Assembly (NCBI GenBank): GCA_034007745.1
Contig: JAVEQI010000006.1
Span: 1-64,000 of the forward strand
DNA length: 64,000 nt
Direction of reading: 5' to 3'
From: Desulforapulum sp034007745
GTDB taxonomy: Bacteria > Desulfobacterota > Desulfobacteria > Desulfobacterales > Desulfobacteraceae
The notes below the pieces were generated by a model. It had not been told where the DNA came from. It did not search any database and saw only the letters and a program-made list of their open reading frames with translations. This document shows positions 53,591-61,662 of this stretch, in pieces. The first letter of the stretch is position 1. Each line of letters opens with the position of its first letter. The position numbers and the translations under genes are program-made.

Positions 53591-53695
53591 TCAAAACCAC
53601 GTAAAAGGCCCTGCCCCTTTTTCAAGCCTCATAAGCCCTGTCTCAATCAACTCCCTGGGGCATTTAATACTGAGGGCCGGAGTAGTTTTTGACAT
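53591..53695 (-). CDS. Possible small protein of 34 residues
   Basis: A strong ribosome-binding site (GGGGGAGGAACC) lies just before ATG 53695. The frame encodes MSKTTPALSIKCPRELIETG and 14 more residues. No family recognised. It lies 92 bp before the selenoprotein gene on the same strand. It could also be the front of a decayed gene. Confidence 0.3.
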   Translation of the reverse strand: MSKTTPALSIKCPRELIETGLMRLEKGAGPFTWF

Positions 53696-53831
53696 GGCAG
53701 GTTCCTCCCCCGTAAACAGCAGAAAGAACAACAAATGCCTTTGAGTCACCCCTGGATTAAAATCCATCATTTTTTCCTTATCTCTTTTAAAGTCAACCAG
53801 TACGAGTTATAAAAATGCAAGTGTTTCAACC

Positions 53832-53862
53832 TTCGTTGTGTCCATAAGGATATGTGAGTTAC
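53832..53862 (+). repeat. Dispersed hairpin repeat copy B
   Basis: TTCGTTGTGTCCATAAGGAT is followed by ATGTGAGTTA. The hairpin stem is kept by a G-T pair. It lies in the 355-bp gap 53696-54050, which contains no gene; the rest is AT-rich with a TATAAT at 53965-53970 that could be a -10 for the next gene. Confidence 0.8.
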
Positions 53863-53984
53863 ATCAATCACCGCCTTTTTTCCCACGGTCAAAGAAATCT
53901 TGCAAGTGGTATTGTTTTTTTGCGGCTGTTTATTTTTTTCAAAAACCTGTTATTATTCCTACTATATAATATCTTTACAGACAT

Positions 53985-54027
53985 TAGCTGTTAACAATCA
54001 GTTAAGCGCTAACAGCTAAAAGCTAAG
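53985..54027. repeat. Heptamer repeats before the AcuI-type gene
   Basis: TTAGCTGTTAACAATCAGTTAAG and then CTAACAGCTAAAAGCTAAG, of the same type as elsewhere in the window, lie 25 bp before the next start codon. Confidence 0.8.
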
Positions 54028-54050
54028 AAACCATTCAAGGAGGCAAGAGA

Positions 54051-55043
54051 ATGAACCAGACTGAATTTAAAGCCCTTGTAGTTGAAGAATTATCCCCAGA
54101 AGCTTTTACACGAACGGTCAGGACACTGTCCATTGATACTCTTCCCCCGGGGGATTTATTGATCCGGGTCAATTACTCGTCCCTGAACTATAAGGATGCT
54201 CTTTCGGCAAGCGGCAACCGAGGGGTAACACGAAAATTCCCCCACACACCGGGAATCGATGCCGCAGGCGTTGTGGTTGAAAGTGCAGCCCGGGAGTTCA
54301 AGCAGGGGGACGAGGTGATCGTCACAAGCTACGACCTTGGCATGGAAACCCCTGGCGGATTTGGCCAGTACATCCGGGTACCCTCTGAATGGGCAGTAAA
54401 GCTACCCAGGGGCCTCACCCAGAAAGAAAGCATGATGTTTGGCACGGCAGGGTTTACCGCAGGCATGTCTGTGGATCAAATAACCTCCATCCTTGAACCT
54501 TCCATGGGGGAAATTCTTGTGACCGGTGCCACGGGCGGAGTCGGAAGTTTGAGCGTTGCCATCCTTTCCGGGCTCGGATTTGAGGTGGTGGGCGTAACAG
54601 GGAAAAGGACCGGCGATGATTTTTTAAAGGGCCTTGGTGCAAAGAGAACCATAACCAGGGATGAGGCGACAGACACAACCGGCAAACCCCTTTTAAAGGG
54701 CCAGTGGGCCGGGGTGATCGACACGGTGGGTGGTGATATCCTGGCCACAGCCATCAAATCCACACAGCCCTGGGGTATTGTCACCTGCTGCGGCAATGTG
54801 GCATCACCGGATCTTCCCATCAACGTCTATCCCTTTATCTTAAGGGGGGTGAGGCTTGTGGGCATAGACTCTCAGAACTGTCCCATGGCCCTTAGAAGGA
54901 CTGTCTGGGCAAGGCTTGCGAACGATTGGAAGTGCGACACGCTTGAATCCCTTGCCCGGGAGGTAACCCTTGACGGCCTTGACCATGAAATCAATTTGAT
55001 CCTGGTCGGCAAACAGCAGGGTCGGGTTCTTGTGAAGCTGTGA
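54051..55043 (+). CDS. YhdH/AcuI-type NADPH-dependent enone (acryloyl-CoA) reductase
   Basis: A 330-residue zinc-free medium-chain reductase. ATG follows AAGGAGGCAAGAG. The MDR pattern NYSSLNYKDALSASG, HTPGIDAAGVV, and the Rossmann loop VTGATGGVGSLSVAIL are present; the C-terminal LDGLDHEINLILVGKQQGRV matches the YhdH group. Characterised members reduce acryloyl-CoA to propionyl-CoA. The physiological substrate here is not known. Confidence 0.88.
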   Translation: MNQTEFKALVVEELSPEAFTRTVRTLSIDTLPPGDLLIRVNYSSLNYKDALSASGNRGVTRKFPHTPGIDAAGVVVESAAREFKQGDEVIVTSYDLGMETPGGFGQYIRVPSEWAVKLPRGLTQKESMMFGTAGFTAGMSVDQITSILEPSMGEILVTGATGGVGSLSVAILSGLGFEVVGVTGKRTGDDFLKGLGAKRTITRDEATDTTGKPLLKGQWAGVIDTVGGDILATAIKSTQPWGIVTCCGNVASPDLPINVYPFILRGVRLVGIDSQNCPMALRRTVWARLANDWKCDTLESLAREVTLDGLDHEINLILVGKQQGRVLVKL

Positions 55044-55140
55044 TTAAGGTTAAAAACTTGACCCTCGGGTTAAATGGCGATAATACAACGGATCAAAATA
55101 GATAAACCAGAATCAAATTTCCATAATTCGGAGATATTAA

Positions 55141-56166
55141 ATGAAAGAGATTCGTGACAATGCAAGACAACTGATGAAGGGGTACTGCAGGGTCTGCCCC
55201 AGGTGCGACGGCAAGGCCTGTGCAGGTGAAGTGCCGGGCATGGGCGGCATTGGAACGGCAGCCTCGTTCAAGGCCAATATCAGCGCCCTGGACAGCTTAA
55301 AGTTCAACATGCGGCTTATCCACGATGTTACAGAGCCTGACACCACCACCTCGTTGCTCGGAATCGACCTTGCCCTGCCCGTGCTCGCAGCCCCCATCGG
55401 CGGGGTGGTTTTTAATATGGGCGGTAAGGTCACAGAAGAGGAATATATCGAAGGTATAATCCACGGATGCAGATCAAAGGGAATCCTCGGCTGTACAGGC
55501 GACGGGGTTCCACCCTTTATCCATGAATCTGGATTTGAGGCGATCCGCAGGGCCGACGGCCACGGCATACCCTTTATAAAGCCATGGGAAGACCAGGAGC
55601 TTAACGACAAGTTCAAAAAGGCTGAACAGACAGGGGCAAAGATTGTGGGCATGGACATCGATGCGGCAGGTTTGATAACCCTCAGAAAGATGGGAAGACC
55701 AGTGGGACCCAAAACCCTCGATGCCCTAAAAAAAATCATCGCCGCAACCCCCATGCGTTTCATCCTCAAGGGGGTGATGACCCCGGACGAGGCTCTTTTG
55801 GCGGTGGAGGCCGGGGCCGACGCAATTGTGGTGTCAAACCACGGGGGAAGGGTCCTTGACCACACCCCGGGAGCTGCCCGGGTTCTGGCGGAAATAGCCG
55901 AACGGGTAAAGGGGAAGATCACCATTCTAGCCGACGGGGGAGTCAGGACCGGCGGTGACGTACTCAAGCTTATGGCCCTTGGGGCAGATGCCGTGATGAT
56001 CGGCAGACCCTTTTCCATTGCCTGTGTTGGCGGCCTCCAGCAGGGGGTGGAGACCTTTATCGACACCATACATCAGGAGCTGAAACAGACCATGGTACTC
56101 ACTGGAACGGCAGACCTCACCAGGGTAACTCCGGCCATCCTTGCCGGTCAGGGGGTCCCATGCTGA
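55141..56166 (+). CDS. FMN-dependent alpha-hydroxy-acid oxidase-like protein
   Basis: A 341-residue TIM-barrel protein. The Cys-rich start GYCRVCPRCDGKACAGEVPG occurs in relatives from anaerobes. LPVLAAPIGG, FILKGVMTPDEA (catalytic-site lysine), and VVSNHGGRVLDHTPGAARVL (active-site His and Arg) are the key motifs. In an anaerobe it is unlikely to use oxygen; lactate-type dehydrogenase or isopentenyl-isomerase-like activity is possible. The next gene overlaps by 7 bases. Confidence 0.82.
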   Translation: MKEIRDNARQLMKGYCRVCPRCDGKACAGEVPGMGGIGTAASFKANISALDSLKFNMRLIHDVTEPDTTTSLLGIDLALPVLAAPIGGVVFNMGGKVTEEEYIEGIIHGCRSKGILGCTGDGVPPFIHESGFEAIRRADGHGIPFIKPWEDQELNDKFKKAEQTGAKIVGMDIDAAGLITLRKMGRPVGPKTLDALKKIIAATPMRFILKGVMTPDEALLAVEAGADAIVVSNHGGRVLDHTPGAARVLAEIAERVKGKITILADGGVRTGGDVLKLMALGADAVMIGRPFSIACVGGLQQGVETFIDTIHQELKQTMVLTGTADLTRVTPAILAGQGVPC

Positions 56167-57071
56167 ACAATGCCATGGCAAGACTCCTGCCCCTGCTGCC
56201 TGAACGACTGGTGTGGATCTTTTCAAAGCGCTATATCGCAGGCATTGACATGAACGACGCATTCAGGGAAGCAAAGGATCTCAACGACCAGGGCGCCATG
56301 GTAACCCTGGATCTTCTGGGTGAGTTCATCACCACAATGGATGAGGCCGAAAAAAACACCCAGGCCTACCTTGACCTCATGGACGCCCTTCATCGGTCTG
56401 GAATAAACGGCAATCTTTCGGTGAAGCCCACCATGTTCGGACTCCTCATCAACAAGGAGCGCTGCTTTGAACATGTCCGGGAGATCGTCCAAAGGGCAGC
56501 AGGGTACAAGAGCTTCATCCGCATTGACATGGAAGACTCTGCCTGCACCTCCATGGAGATAGACATTTTCAGACGGCTCAAAACAGAATTTCCTGGTCAT
56601 GTAGGCCTGGTCATCCAGGCGTATCTTAAAAGAACTCCAGATGACCTGAAATCTCTCATGGACATTCATACAAAAGAGGCCCCCCTGAACTTCCGGCTTT
56701 GCAAGGGGATCTATGTGGAGCCTGGAGCCATTGCCTTTAAGCGCTACGAAGAGATCAACGCCGCCTATGTGGAAAACCTTGAGTTCATTTTTAAGAACAA
56801 AATCTATGCAGCCGTTGCAACCCACGATGCCAGACTTGTGGATGCGGCTTTTGATTTGATTGAACGGTATGGTGTACCAAAGAATATGGTCGAGTTCCAG
56901 ATGCTCTTTGGCGTGACACCAAGTTTGAGGCAATCCATCCTTGACAGGGGCTTTCCCATGCGGATTTACATACCCTTTGGCAGGGACTGGTTCGGATACT
57001 CCACAAGAAGGTTAAAGGAGAACCCGGCCATGGTTCAGCATATTGTCAAGGCCTTATTTATGCGGGGTTAA
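56160..57071 (+). CDS. Proline dehydrogenase
   Basis: A 303-residue protein. The PRODH barrel has SVKPTMFGLLIN, FIRIDMEDSACT, QAYLKRTPDDL, RLCKGIYVEP, and the active-site end FGYSTRRLKENP with its two arginines that bind the substrate carboxylate. It oxidises proline to pyrroline-5-carboxylate with FAD. No P5C dehydrogenase domain is fused. It overlaps the FMN enzyme gene. Confidence 0.9.
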   Translation: MLNNAMARLLPLLPERLVWIFSKRYIAGIDMNDAFREAKDLNDQGAMVTLDLLGEFITTMDEAEKNTQAYLDLMDALHRSGINGNLSVKPTMFGLLINKERCFEHVREIVQRAAGYKSFIRIDMEDSACTSMEIDIFRRLKTEFPGHVGLVIQAYLKRTPDDLKSLMDIHTKEAPLNFRLCKGIYVEPGAIAFKRYEEINAAYVENLEFIFKNKIYAAVATHDARLVDAAFDLIERYGVPKNMVEFQMLFGVTPSLRQSILDRGFPMRIYIPFGRDWFGYSTRRLKENPAMVQHIVKALFMRG

Positions 57072-57078
57072 TTTTATA

Positions 57079-58083
57079 ATGATCGATCTCAGAAGCGACA
57101 CAGTAACAAAACCATGTGCCAGGATGAGGGCCGGCATGGCCGGGGCCGAGGTGGGGGACGATGTCTACGGGGAAGACCCCACGGTCAATCGCCTGGAGGC
57201 CCTAGCGGCCGGAATCCTGGGCAAGGATGCGGCTTTGTTCTGTTCGTCAGGAACCCAGTCCAACCTTTTAGCCCTCATGAGCCACTGTGCCAGGGGGGAC
57301 GAATACATAGTGGGCCAGCAGGCCCACACCTATAAGTACGAAGCAGGGGGTGCCGCCGTTCTCGGCAGCATCCAGCCCCAGCCCATCGAACTTGAACAGG
57401 ACGGCACCCTTGATATTGCAAAGGTTGAACAGTCCATCAAGCCCGACGATTTCCATTTTGCAAAGACCCGCCTCCTCTGTCTCGAAAATACCCAGGCCGG
57501 CAAAGTGCTCCCCATGGAGTATATTAAGGCAGCCGCAAATCTTGCCCGGGAAAAAAAATTAAAATTCCACCTGGACGGGGCAAGGATATTCAACGCGGCC
57601 GTGAAGTTAAAAATTCCAGCCAAGGCCATTGCCGAGCCATTTGACTCGGTGTCTGTCTGCCTTTCCAAGGGCCTTGGCGCCCCAGTGGGATCTATCCTCT
57701 GTGGGAGTAAGTCTCAGATCAATCGGGCCAGGCGATGGCGCAAAATGGTCGGCGGCGGCATGCGCCAGGCAGGCATTCTGGCCTGGGCCGGCATTTTTGC
57801 CCTTGAGAACAACATTGAAAGGCTTGCCCAGGACCATGATAATGCTGCCCGTCTCACCGAGGCCCTTGGACAGATTGACGAACTCATCCTGGGCCCGGAT
57901 TCGGGCCTGACCAACATGGTCTTTGTCCGGATAAAAAGCCGGGCAGACAAGCTTAACTCCTTTATGCACAAGAGGGGCATTGCCATCCCCGAAGGCGATA
58001 ATCTGAGGCTCGTCACCCACCTCAACGTCTCATCCACGGACATTGACACCGTGGTGACCGCCTTCAAGGATTTTTACCGGTGA
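57079..58083 (+). CDS. ltaE: Low-specificity L-threonine aldolase
   Basis: A 334-residue PLP enzyme starting at MIDLRSDTVTKP, the usual N-terminus; the frame further upstream overlaps proline dehydrogenase. GAEVGDDVYGEDPTVNRLE, LFCSSGTQSNLLALM, FHLDGARIFNAAVKL and SVCLSKGLGAPVGS (PLP lysine) are all typical. It splits threonine or allo-threonine to glycine and acetaldehyde. The stop overlaps the next gene by four bases. Confidence 0.93.
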   Translation: MIDLRSDTVTKPCARMRAGMAGAEVGDDVYGEDPTVNRLEALAAGILGKDAALFCSSGTQSNLLALMSHCARGDEYIVGQQAHTYKYEAGGAAVLGSIQPQPIELEQDGTLDIAKVEQSIKPDDFHFAKTRLLCLENTQAGKVLPMEYIKAAANLAREKKLKFHLDGARIFNAAVKLKIPAKAIAEPFDSVSVCLSKGLGAPVGSILCGSKSQINRARRWRKMVGGGMRQAGILAWAGIFALENNIERLAQDHDNAARLTEALGQIDELILGPDSGLTNMVFVRIKSRADKLNSFMHKRGIAIPEGDNLRLVTHLNVSSTDIDTVVTAFKDFYR

Positions 58084-59024
58084 ACAAGATACTCAAACCA
58101 AAGAATTCCGGAGCTGTCGTATTTACCGATGTTGATCAGGTAGAGCAGGGTCTTGCCCTGGCAAACTATATAGCATCGAGAGAGATCTCCACCGTAGTGT
58201 TCCTGGCCCTTGCGACGGACAAACCCATTCTTATCGAGGGGCCTGCCGGGGTAGGCAAGACCGAACTTGCCAAGGCCGTTGCCACCTGCCTTGAAAGGCG
58301 TCTCATAAGGCTCCAGTGCTACGAGGGACTTGACGAGGCAAAGGCATTGTACGAGTGGGAGTATGCAAAACAGCTCCTCTACACCCAGATGGTAAAAGAC
58401 AGAATCAACACAGTCATAAAGGATGCCGATACCCTGTCCATTGCCATCGAAAGGATAGCAAGCCAGGAGGACGCCTTTTTCTCAGAGAGGTTTATCCAGC
58501 CCCGGCCCCTTCTCCAGGCCATCCTTTCGCCTGAGCCTGTGGTGCTTCTGATTGACGAGGTGGATAAATCAGATCCCGAATTCGAGGCCTTTCTCCTGGA
58601 ACTGTTGAGTGACTTCCAGGTGACCATACCCGAAATCGGCACAAAAAAACCAGTGACCATCCCCATAGTACTTCTCACCTCCAATAACTACAGGGACATG
58701 AGCGATGCCTTAAAGCGCAGGTGCATCCACCTTTACATCGACTACCCCACAAAGGAGAGGGAGATGGAGATCGTCCGGATGAAGCTTCCCGGCATTGACC
58801 AGGACCTTGCGGTCCAGCTGATAGATGCCATTACCCGGATACGTGATCTTGACCTCAAGAAAAAGCCCTGCATCTCCGAAACCCTGGACTGGGCAAGGGC
58901 ACTCATGGCATTAAACGCAAAGGCCCTTACCCCGGACACGGTCACGGACACCCTCAACATCGTTCTCAAATACCGGGAAGACACGGCCCTTGCCCGTCGG
59001 GCCATCAACGAAATTATAGGGTAA
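58080..59024 (+). CDS. MoxR/CoxD-type AAA+ ATPase
   Basis: A 314-residue protein. Walker A is EGPAGVGKTELAKA, Walker B VVLLIDEVDKSD, and the sensor region has LTSNNYRDMSDALKRRCIHL. MoxR proteins are chaperone-like ATPases that work with a VWA protein, encoded next (10 bp downstream). The start is GTG, giving an ATGA-like overlap with the aldolase gene. Confidence 0.9.
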   Translation: MNKILKPKNSGAVVFTDVDQVEQGLALANYIASREISTVVFLALATDKPILIEGPAGVGKTELAKAVATCLERRLIRLQCYEGLDEAKALYEWEYAKQLLYTQMVKDRINTVIKDADTLSIAIERIASQEDAFFSERFIQPRPLLQAILSPEPVVLLIDEVDKSDPEFEAFLLELLSDFQVTIPEIGTKKPVTIPIVLLTSNNYRDMSDALKRRCIHLYIDYPTKEREMEIVRMKLPGIDQDLAVQLIDAITRIRDLDLKKKPCISETLDWARALMALNAKALTPDTVTDTLNIVLKYREDTALARRAINEIIG

Positions 59025-59033
59025 GGCCTGGAA

Positions 59034-60422
59034 ATGCTCAATATCTTAACCGGATTTGCCGCCTGTTGCAGGGCCTTTGACCTCAGGGTTTCCACAGGTG
59101 AAGTGATCGATGCCGCACGCCACCTCGGGCTTGTCAACCTGGCCGATCCGGTCGAATTCCGCCTTGTCCTTCGGGCTAACTTTGTCAAGAGCCGCAGGGA
59201 CCAGGCCCGGTTTGACTATATATTTGATCTTTTTTTCAACCGGGCCGGAGAAAACGAAGACAACGCTCCTGATTCTGAGACAGAACACATTGTTGCGCTT
59301 CTGGATCAGGAGCTTCGACAAAGGAACGACCAGGACTCCTCAGACCAGGATCCCATGGAGCAGGCCCTGGTGGATTTCCTTAACAATGATCCCCTGAACC
59401 TCATCGACCGGCTCCATCAAATGCACACAATGGAGGAACCGGCCCAGCGATTCTTTAAGTCCAACATGGGTCAGCTTTCAAACAAGCTGTCCATCATGCT
59501 CCAGATCAACGCCTTAAAGTCCAGGATAGATACGCTTGTGGACCAGACCTACCAGGGCCGGGATGCAGCATCGTTAAAAAAGACGTTCACGAATCGCCTG
59601 GACCGTGCTCTGGATCTCGTCACCCGGGAGCCAGGAGAGATAAACAACCTCAAGGAACAGGCCGCGGTGAGCGCACCGTCCAATGACCTTGTGTCAGAAA
59701 AACCCCTTGCAAACCTCACCCCCCTCGAGGTGAGTCAGATGGAGGCGGTTATTGAAAGGCTAGTTCGAAAGCTTAAGGACCGGGCCTCAAGAAGGTTTGC
59801 CGTCAAGAACCGGGGAGCCATCGACATAAAGAAGACCCTCAGGAACTCGGGAAAATACCAGGGGGTGCCCCTCGATATCGTGTTTAAAAACAAACCTCCC
59901 AGAAAGAGCAGCATAGTTGCCATTTGCGACGTATCGGGTTCAGTCTGGTCTGGTGCCCGTTTCATGCTGACCCTTCTCTACTCCCTGCACGAATGTTTTT
60001 ACAGGGTTAAAAGCTTTGTTTTTGTTGCAGACCTTGTCGAGGTGACAGACCTGTTTGACAGTTTGCCCATCAACCATGCCATTGACAGGGCCCTGGGGCA
60101 GGAGACCATTAACCGCGATCTTCCCACGGACTACGGCACCATGCTCCAGACCTTCAGGCAGGGCCACATGAAAGACCTCAACCAGAAGACCACCCTGATT
60201 ATCCTAGGGGACGGCCGTTCCAACTTTCTCAACCCCCAGGCAAACATCCTTGCCCAAATGAGGGAACATTGCCGCAGGATCATCTGGCTCACACCGGAAC
60301 ATGCCCGCACCTGGACCACGGGTGACTGCGAAATCATGGCCTTCAAGGCCCACTGCCACGAGATCAGAACAGTAATGAACCTCAACCACCTAATGGATTT
60401 CATCAGGGAACTTGTGGTATAA
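59034..60422 (+). CDS. VWA-domain CoxE-like protein
   Basis: A 462-residue protein. The C-terminal half has the metal-ion-dependent adhesion motif CDVSGSVWSG (DxSxS) and later a LGDGRSNF segment, typical of CoxE/VWA partners of MoxR ATPases. The N-terminal half is helical and charged. Such pairs help mature or insert cofactors into other enzymes; the client is unknown. Confidence 0.88.
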   Translation: MLNILTGFAACCRAFDLRVSTGEVIDAARHLGLVNLADPVEFRLVLRANFVKSRRDQARFDYIFDLFFNRAGENEDNAPDSETEHIVALLDQELRQRNDQDSSDQDPMEQALVDFLNNDPLNLIDRLHQMHTMEEPAQRFFKSNMGQLSNKLSIMLQINALKSRIDTLVDQTYQGRDAASLKKTFTNRLDRALDLVTREPGEINNLKEQAAVSAPSNDLVSEKPLANLTPLEVSQMEAVIERLVRKLKDRASRRFAVKNRGAIDIKKTLRNSGKYQGVPLDIVFKNKPPRKSSIVAICDVSGSVWSGARFMLTLLYSLHECFYRVKSFVFVADLVEVTDLFDSLPINHAIDRALGQETINRDLPTDYGTMLQTFRQGHMKDLNQKTTLIILGDGRSNFLNPQANILAQMREHCRRIIWLTPEHARTWTTGDCEIMAFKAHCHEIRTVMNLNHLMDFIRELVV

Positions 60423-60424
60423 AA

Positions 60425-61510
60425 ATGGATAAAAAATTTAAAGATTTAGGGGAACGGGCTGCAGACATCTGCCGCAGGCATTGCTGCTCCAAACGATCAG
60501 GAACAGCCCCGGATTTTCCACGGGATTCTCAACCTGATCGCCCAAAAGATTTCCCAGTTGATCTGTGGCGGGATCTTGGTCGGGAAAATTTGATGGGGAT
60601 AATCATTCCCGAGCAATACAAGGGTCTTGGACTTGGGCTTGATGCCCTTGCCCCTGTAACCGAACAGCTCGTTATCTCCGGAGCCTCAATGGGATTTGCC
60701 CTTACATTTTTAATCCACCACCTTGTCTGCCACCACTTTATAATAACCCACGCAGACAAGTGCCACCGTGATGCTTTGCTCCCATCCATGGCCAGTGGTG
60801 AAGTAACGGCAGCGTTTGCTGTGTCAGAACCCGGAGTCGGCGCCCACCCAAAATATCTCAAGACCCGGGCCAAAAAAAAAGATAAAGATTTAATAATCAC
60901 CGGTGAAAAGAGCTTTGTGACCAATGCTCCCCTTGCCGACCTCTTTATCGTTATTTCGGTTACAGGAACAAAAAATAACCGCAACCTTTTTTCCGCCGTT
61001 ATCGTTCCAAGGCAGACCAGCGGTCTCACCGTGGGAAAATCCATGGATATCGGGCGTCTCTATCCCTGCCCCCACGCATCCCTTACCCTTGAACGGTGCA
61101 GCGTAAAACAAACTTACGTTACAGGGAAACCTGATCTTGCCTTTGAAACCATGGCCATCCCCTTTAAAAGGCTCGAGGAACTTATGGTGCCGGTGATCGT
61201 TTCAGGCGCAATGATCAATCTTTTTAAAACCCTTGGGAGCCGCCTGCCCGTAAATCTTCAAAAAAGCGAGGCGCCAGCCCTTGAAGCCATGGCCTGCCGC
61301 CTTTCACAAATGGCCCACAGCAGCATAAAAGAGTGTATGAATCACAGGAACTATAATTTCCCCCCGGCAAAAACCAGGGAGTTTGCCCGAAGGACAGAAC
61401 AATCCCGGCAATATTTCAGGGATCTGATGCAGAGGGCAAAAATACCCCCGGACAGGAATCAGGACCAGTTCGACAGAGATCTCACCACCTTTTTGGGCCT
61501 ATTCCATTGA
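60425..61510 (+). CDS. Acyl-CoA-dehydrogenase-like protein with atypical C-terminus
   Basis: A 361-residue protein. The N-terminal and middle domains follow acyl-CoA dehydrogenase (EQYKGLGLGLDALAPVTEQL, AAFAVSEPGVGAHPK, ITGEKSFVTNAP). The C-terminal helical domain is short and lacks the typical FAD-contacting end and catalytic-base region. There are extra cysteines near the start (CRRHCC). It may be a non-catalytic or re-purposed relative. It follows the VWA gene after two bases and probably belongs to that operon. Confidence 0.78.
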   Translation: MDKKFKDLGERAADICRRHCCSKRSGTAPDFPRDSQPDRPKDFPVDLWRDLGRENLMGIIIPEQYKGLGLGLDALAPVTEQLVISGASMGFALTFLIHHLVCHHFIITHADKCHRDALLPSMASGEVTAAFAVSEPGVGAHPKYLKTRAKKKDKDLIITGEKSFVTNAPLADLFIVISVTGTKNNRNLFSAVIVPRQTSGLTVGKSMDIGRLYPCPHASLTLERCSVKQTYVTGKPDLAFETMAIPFKRLEELMVPVIVSGAMINLFKTLGSRLPVNLQKSEAPALEAMACRLSQMAHSSIKECMNHRNYNFPPAKTREFARRTEQSRQYFRDLMQRAKIPPDRNQDQFDRDLTTFLGLFH

Positions 61511-61531
61511 TTTTAAGCCCTGCCGGGGGTA

Positions 61532-61557
61532 TTAGTTAGTAGGTAGTGGGTAGTGGC
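61532..61557 (+). repeat. Short heptamer-like tandem repeat
   Basis: TTAGTTAGTAGGTAGTGG and GTAGTGG: three to four degenerate 7-bp units after the end of the acyl-CoA dehydrogenase-like gene. Different from the GTTAGCT family but of the same period. Confidence 0.6.
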
Positions 61558-61662
61558 GAAGAATGAAACAGGTGGGCTCTAGTGTCATTCCGCCCCCTTT
61601 GGTTCTCCTGACCGGAGCGAGGCACAGATTTTTTACTAAATGTTTAAGGGAATCTAAAATAA

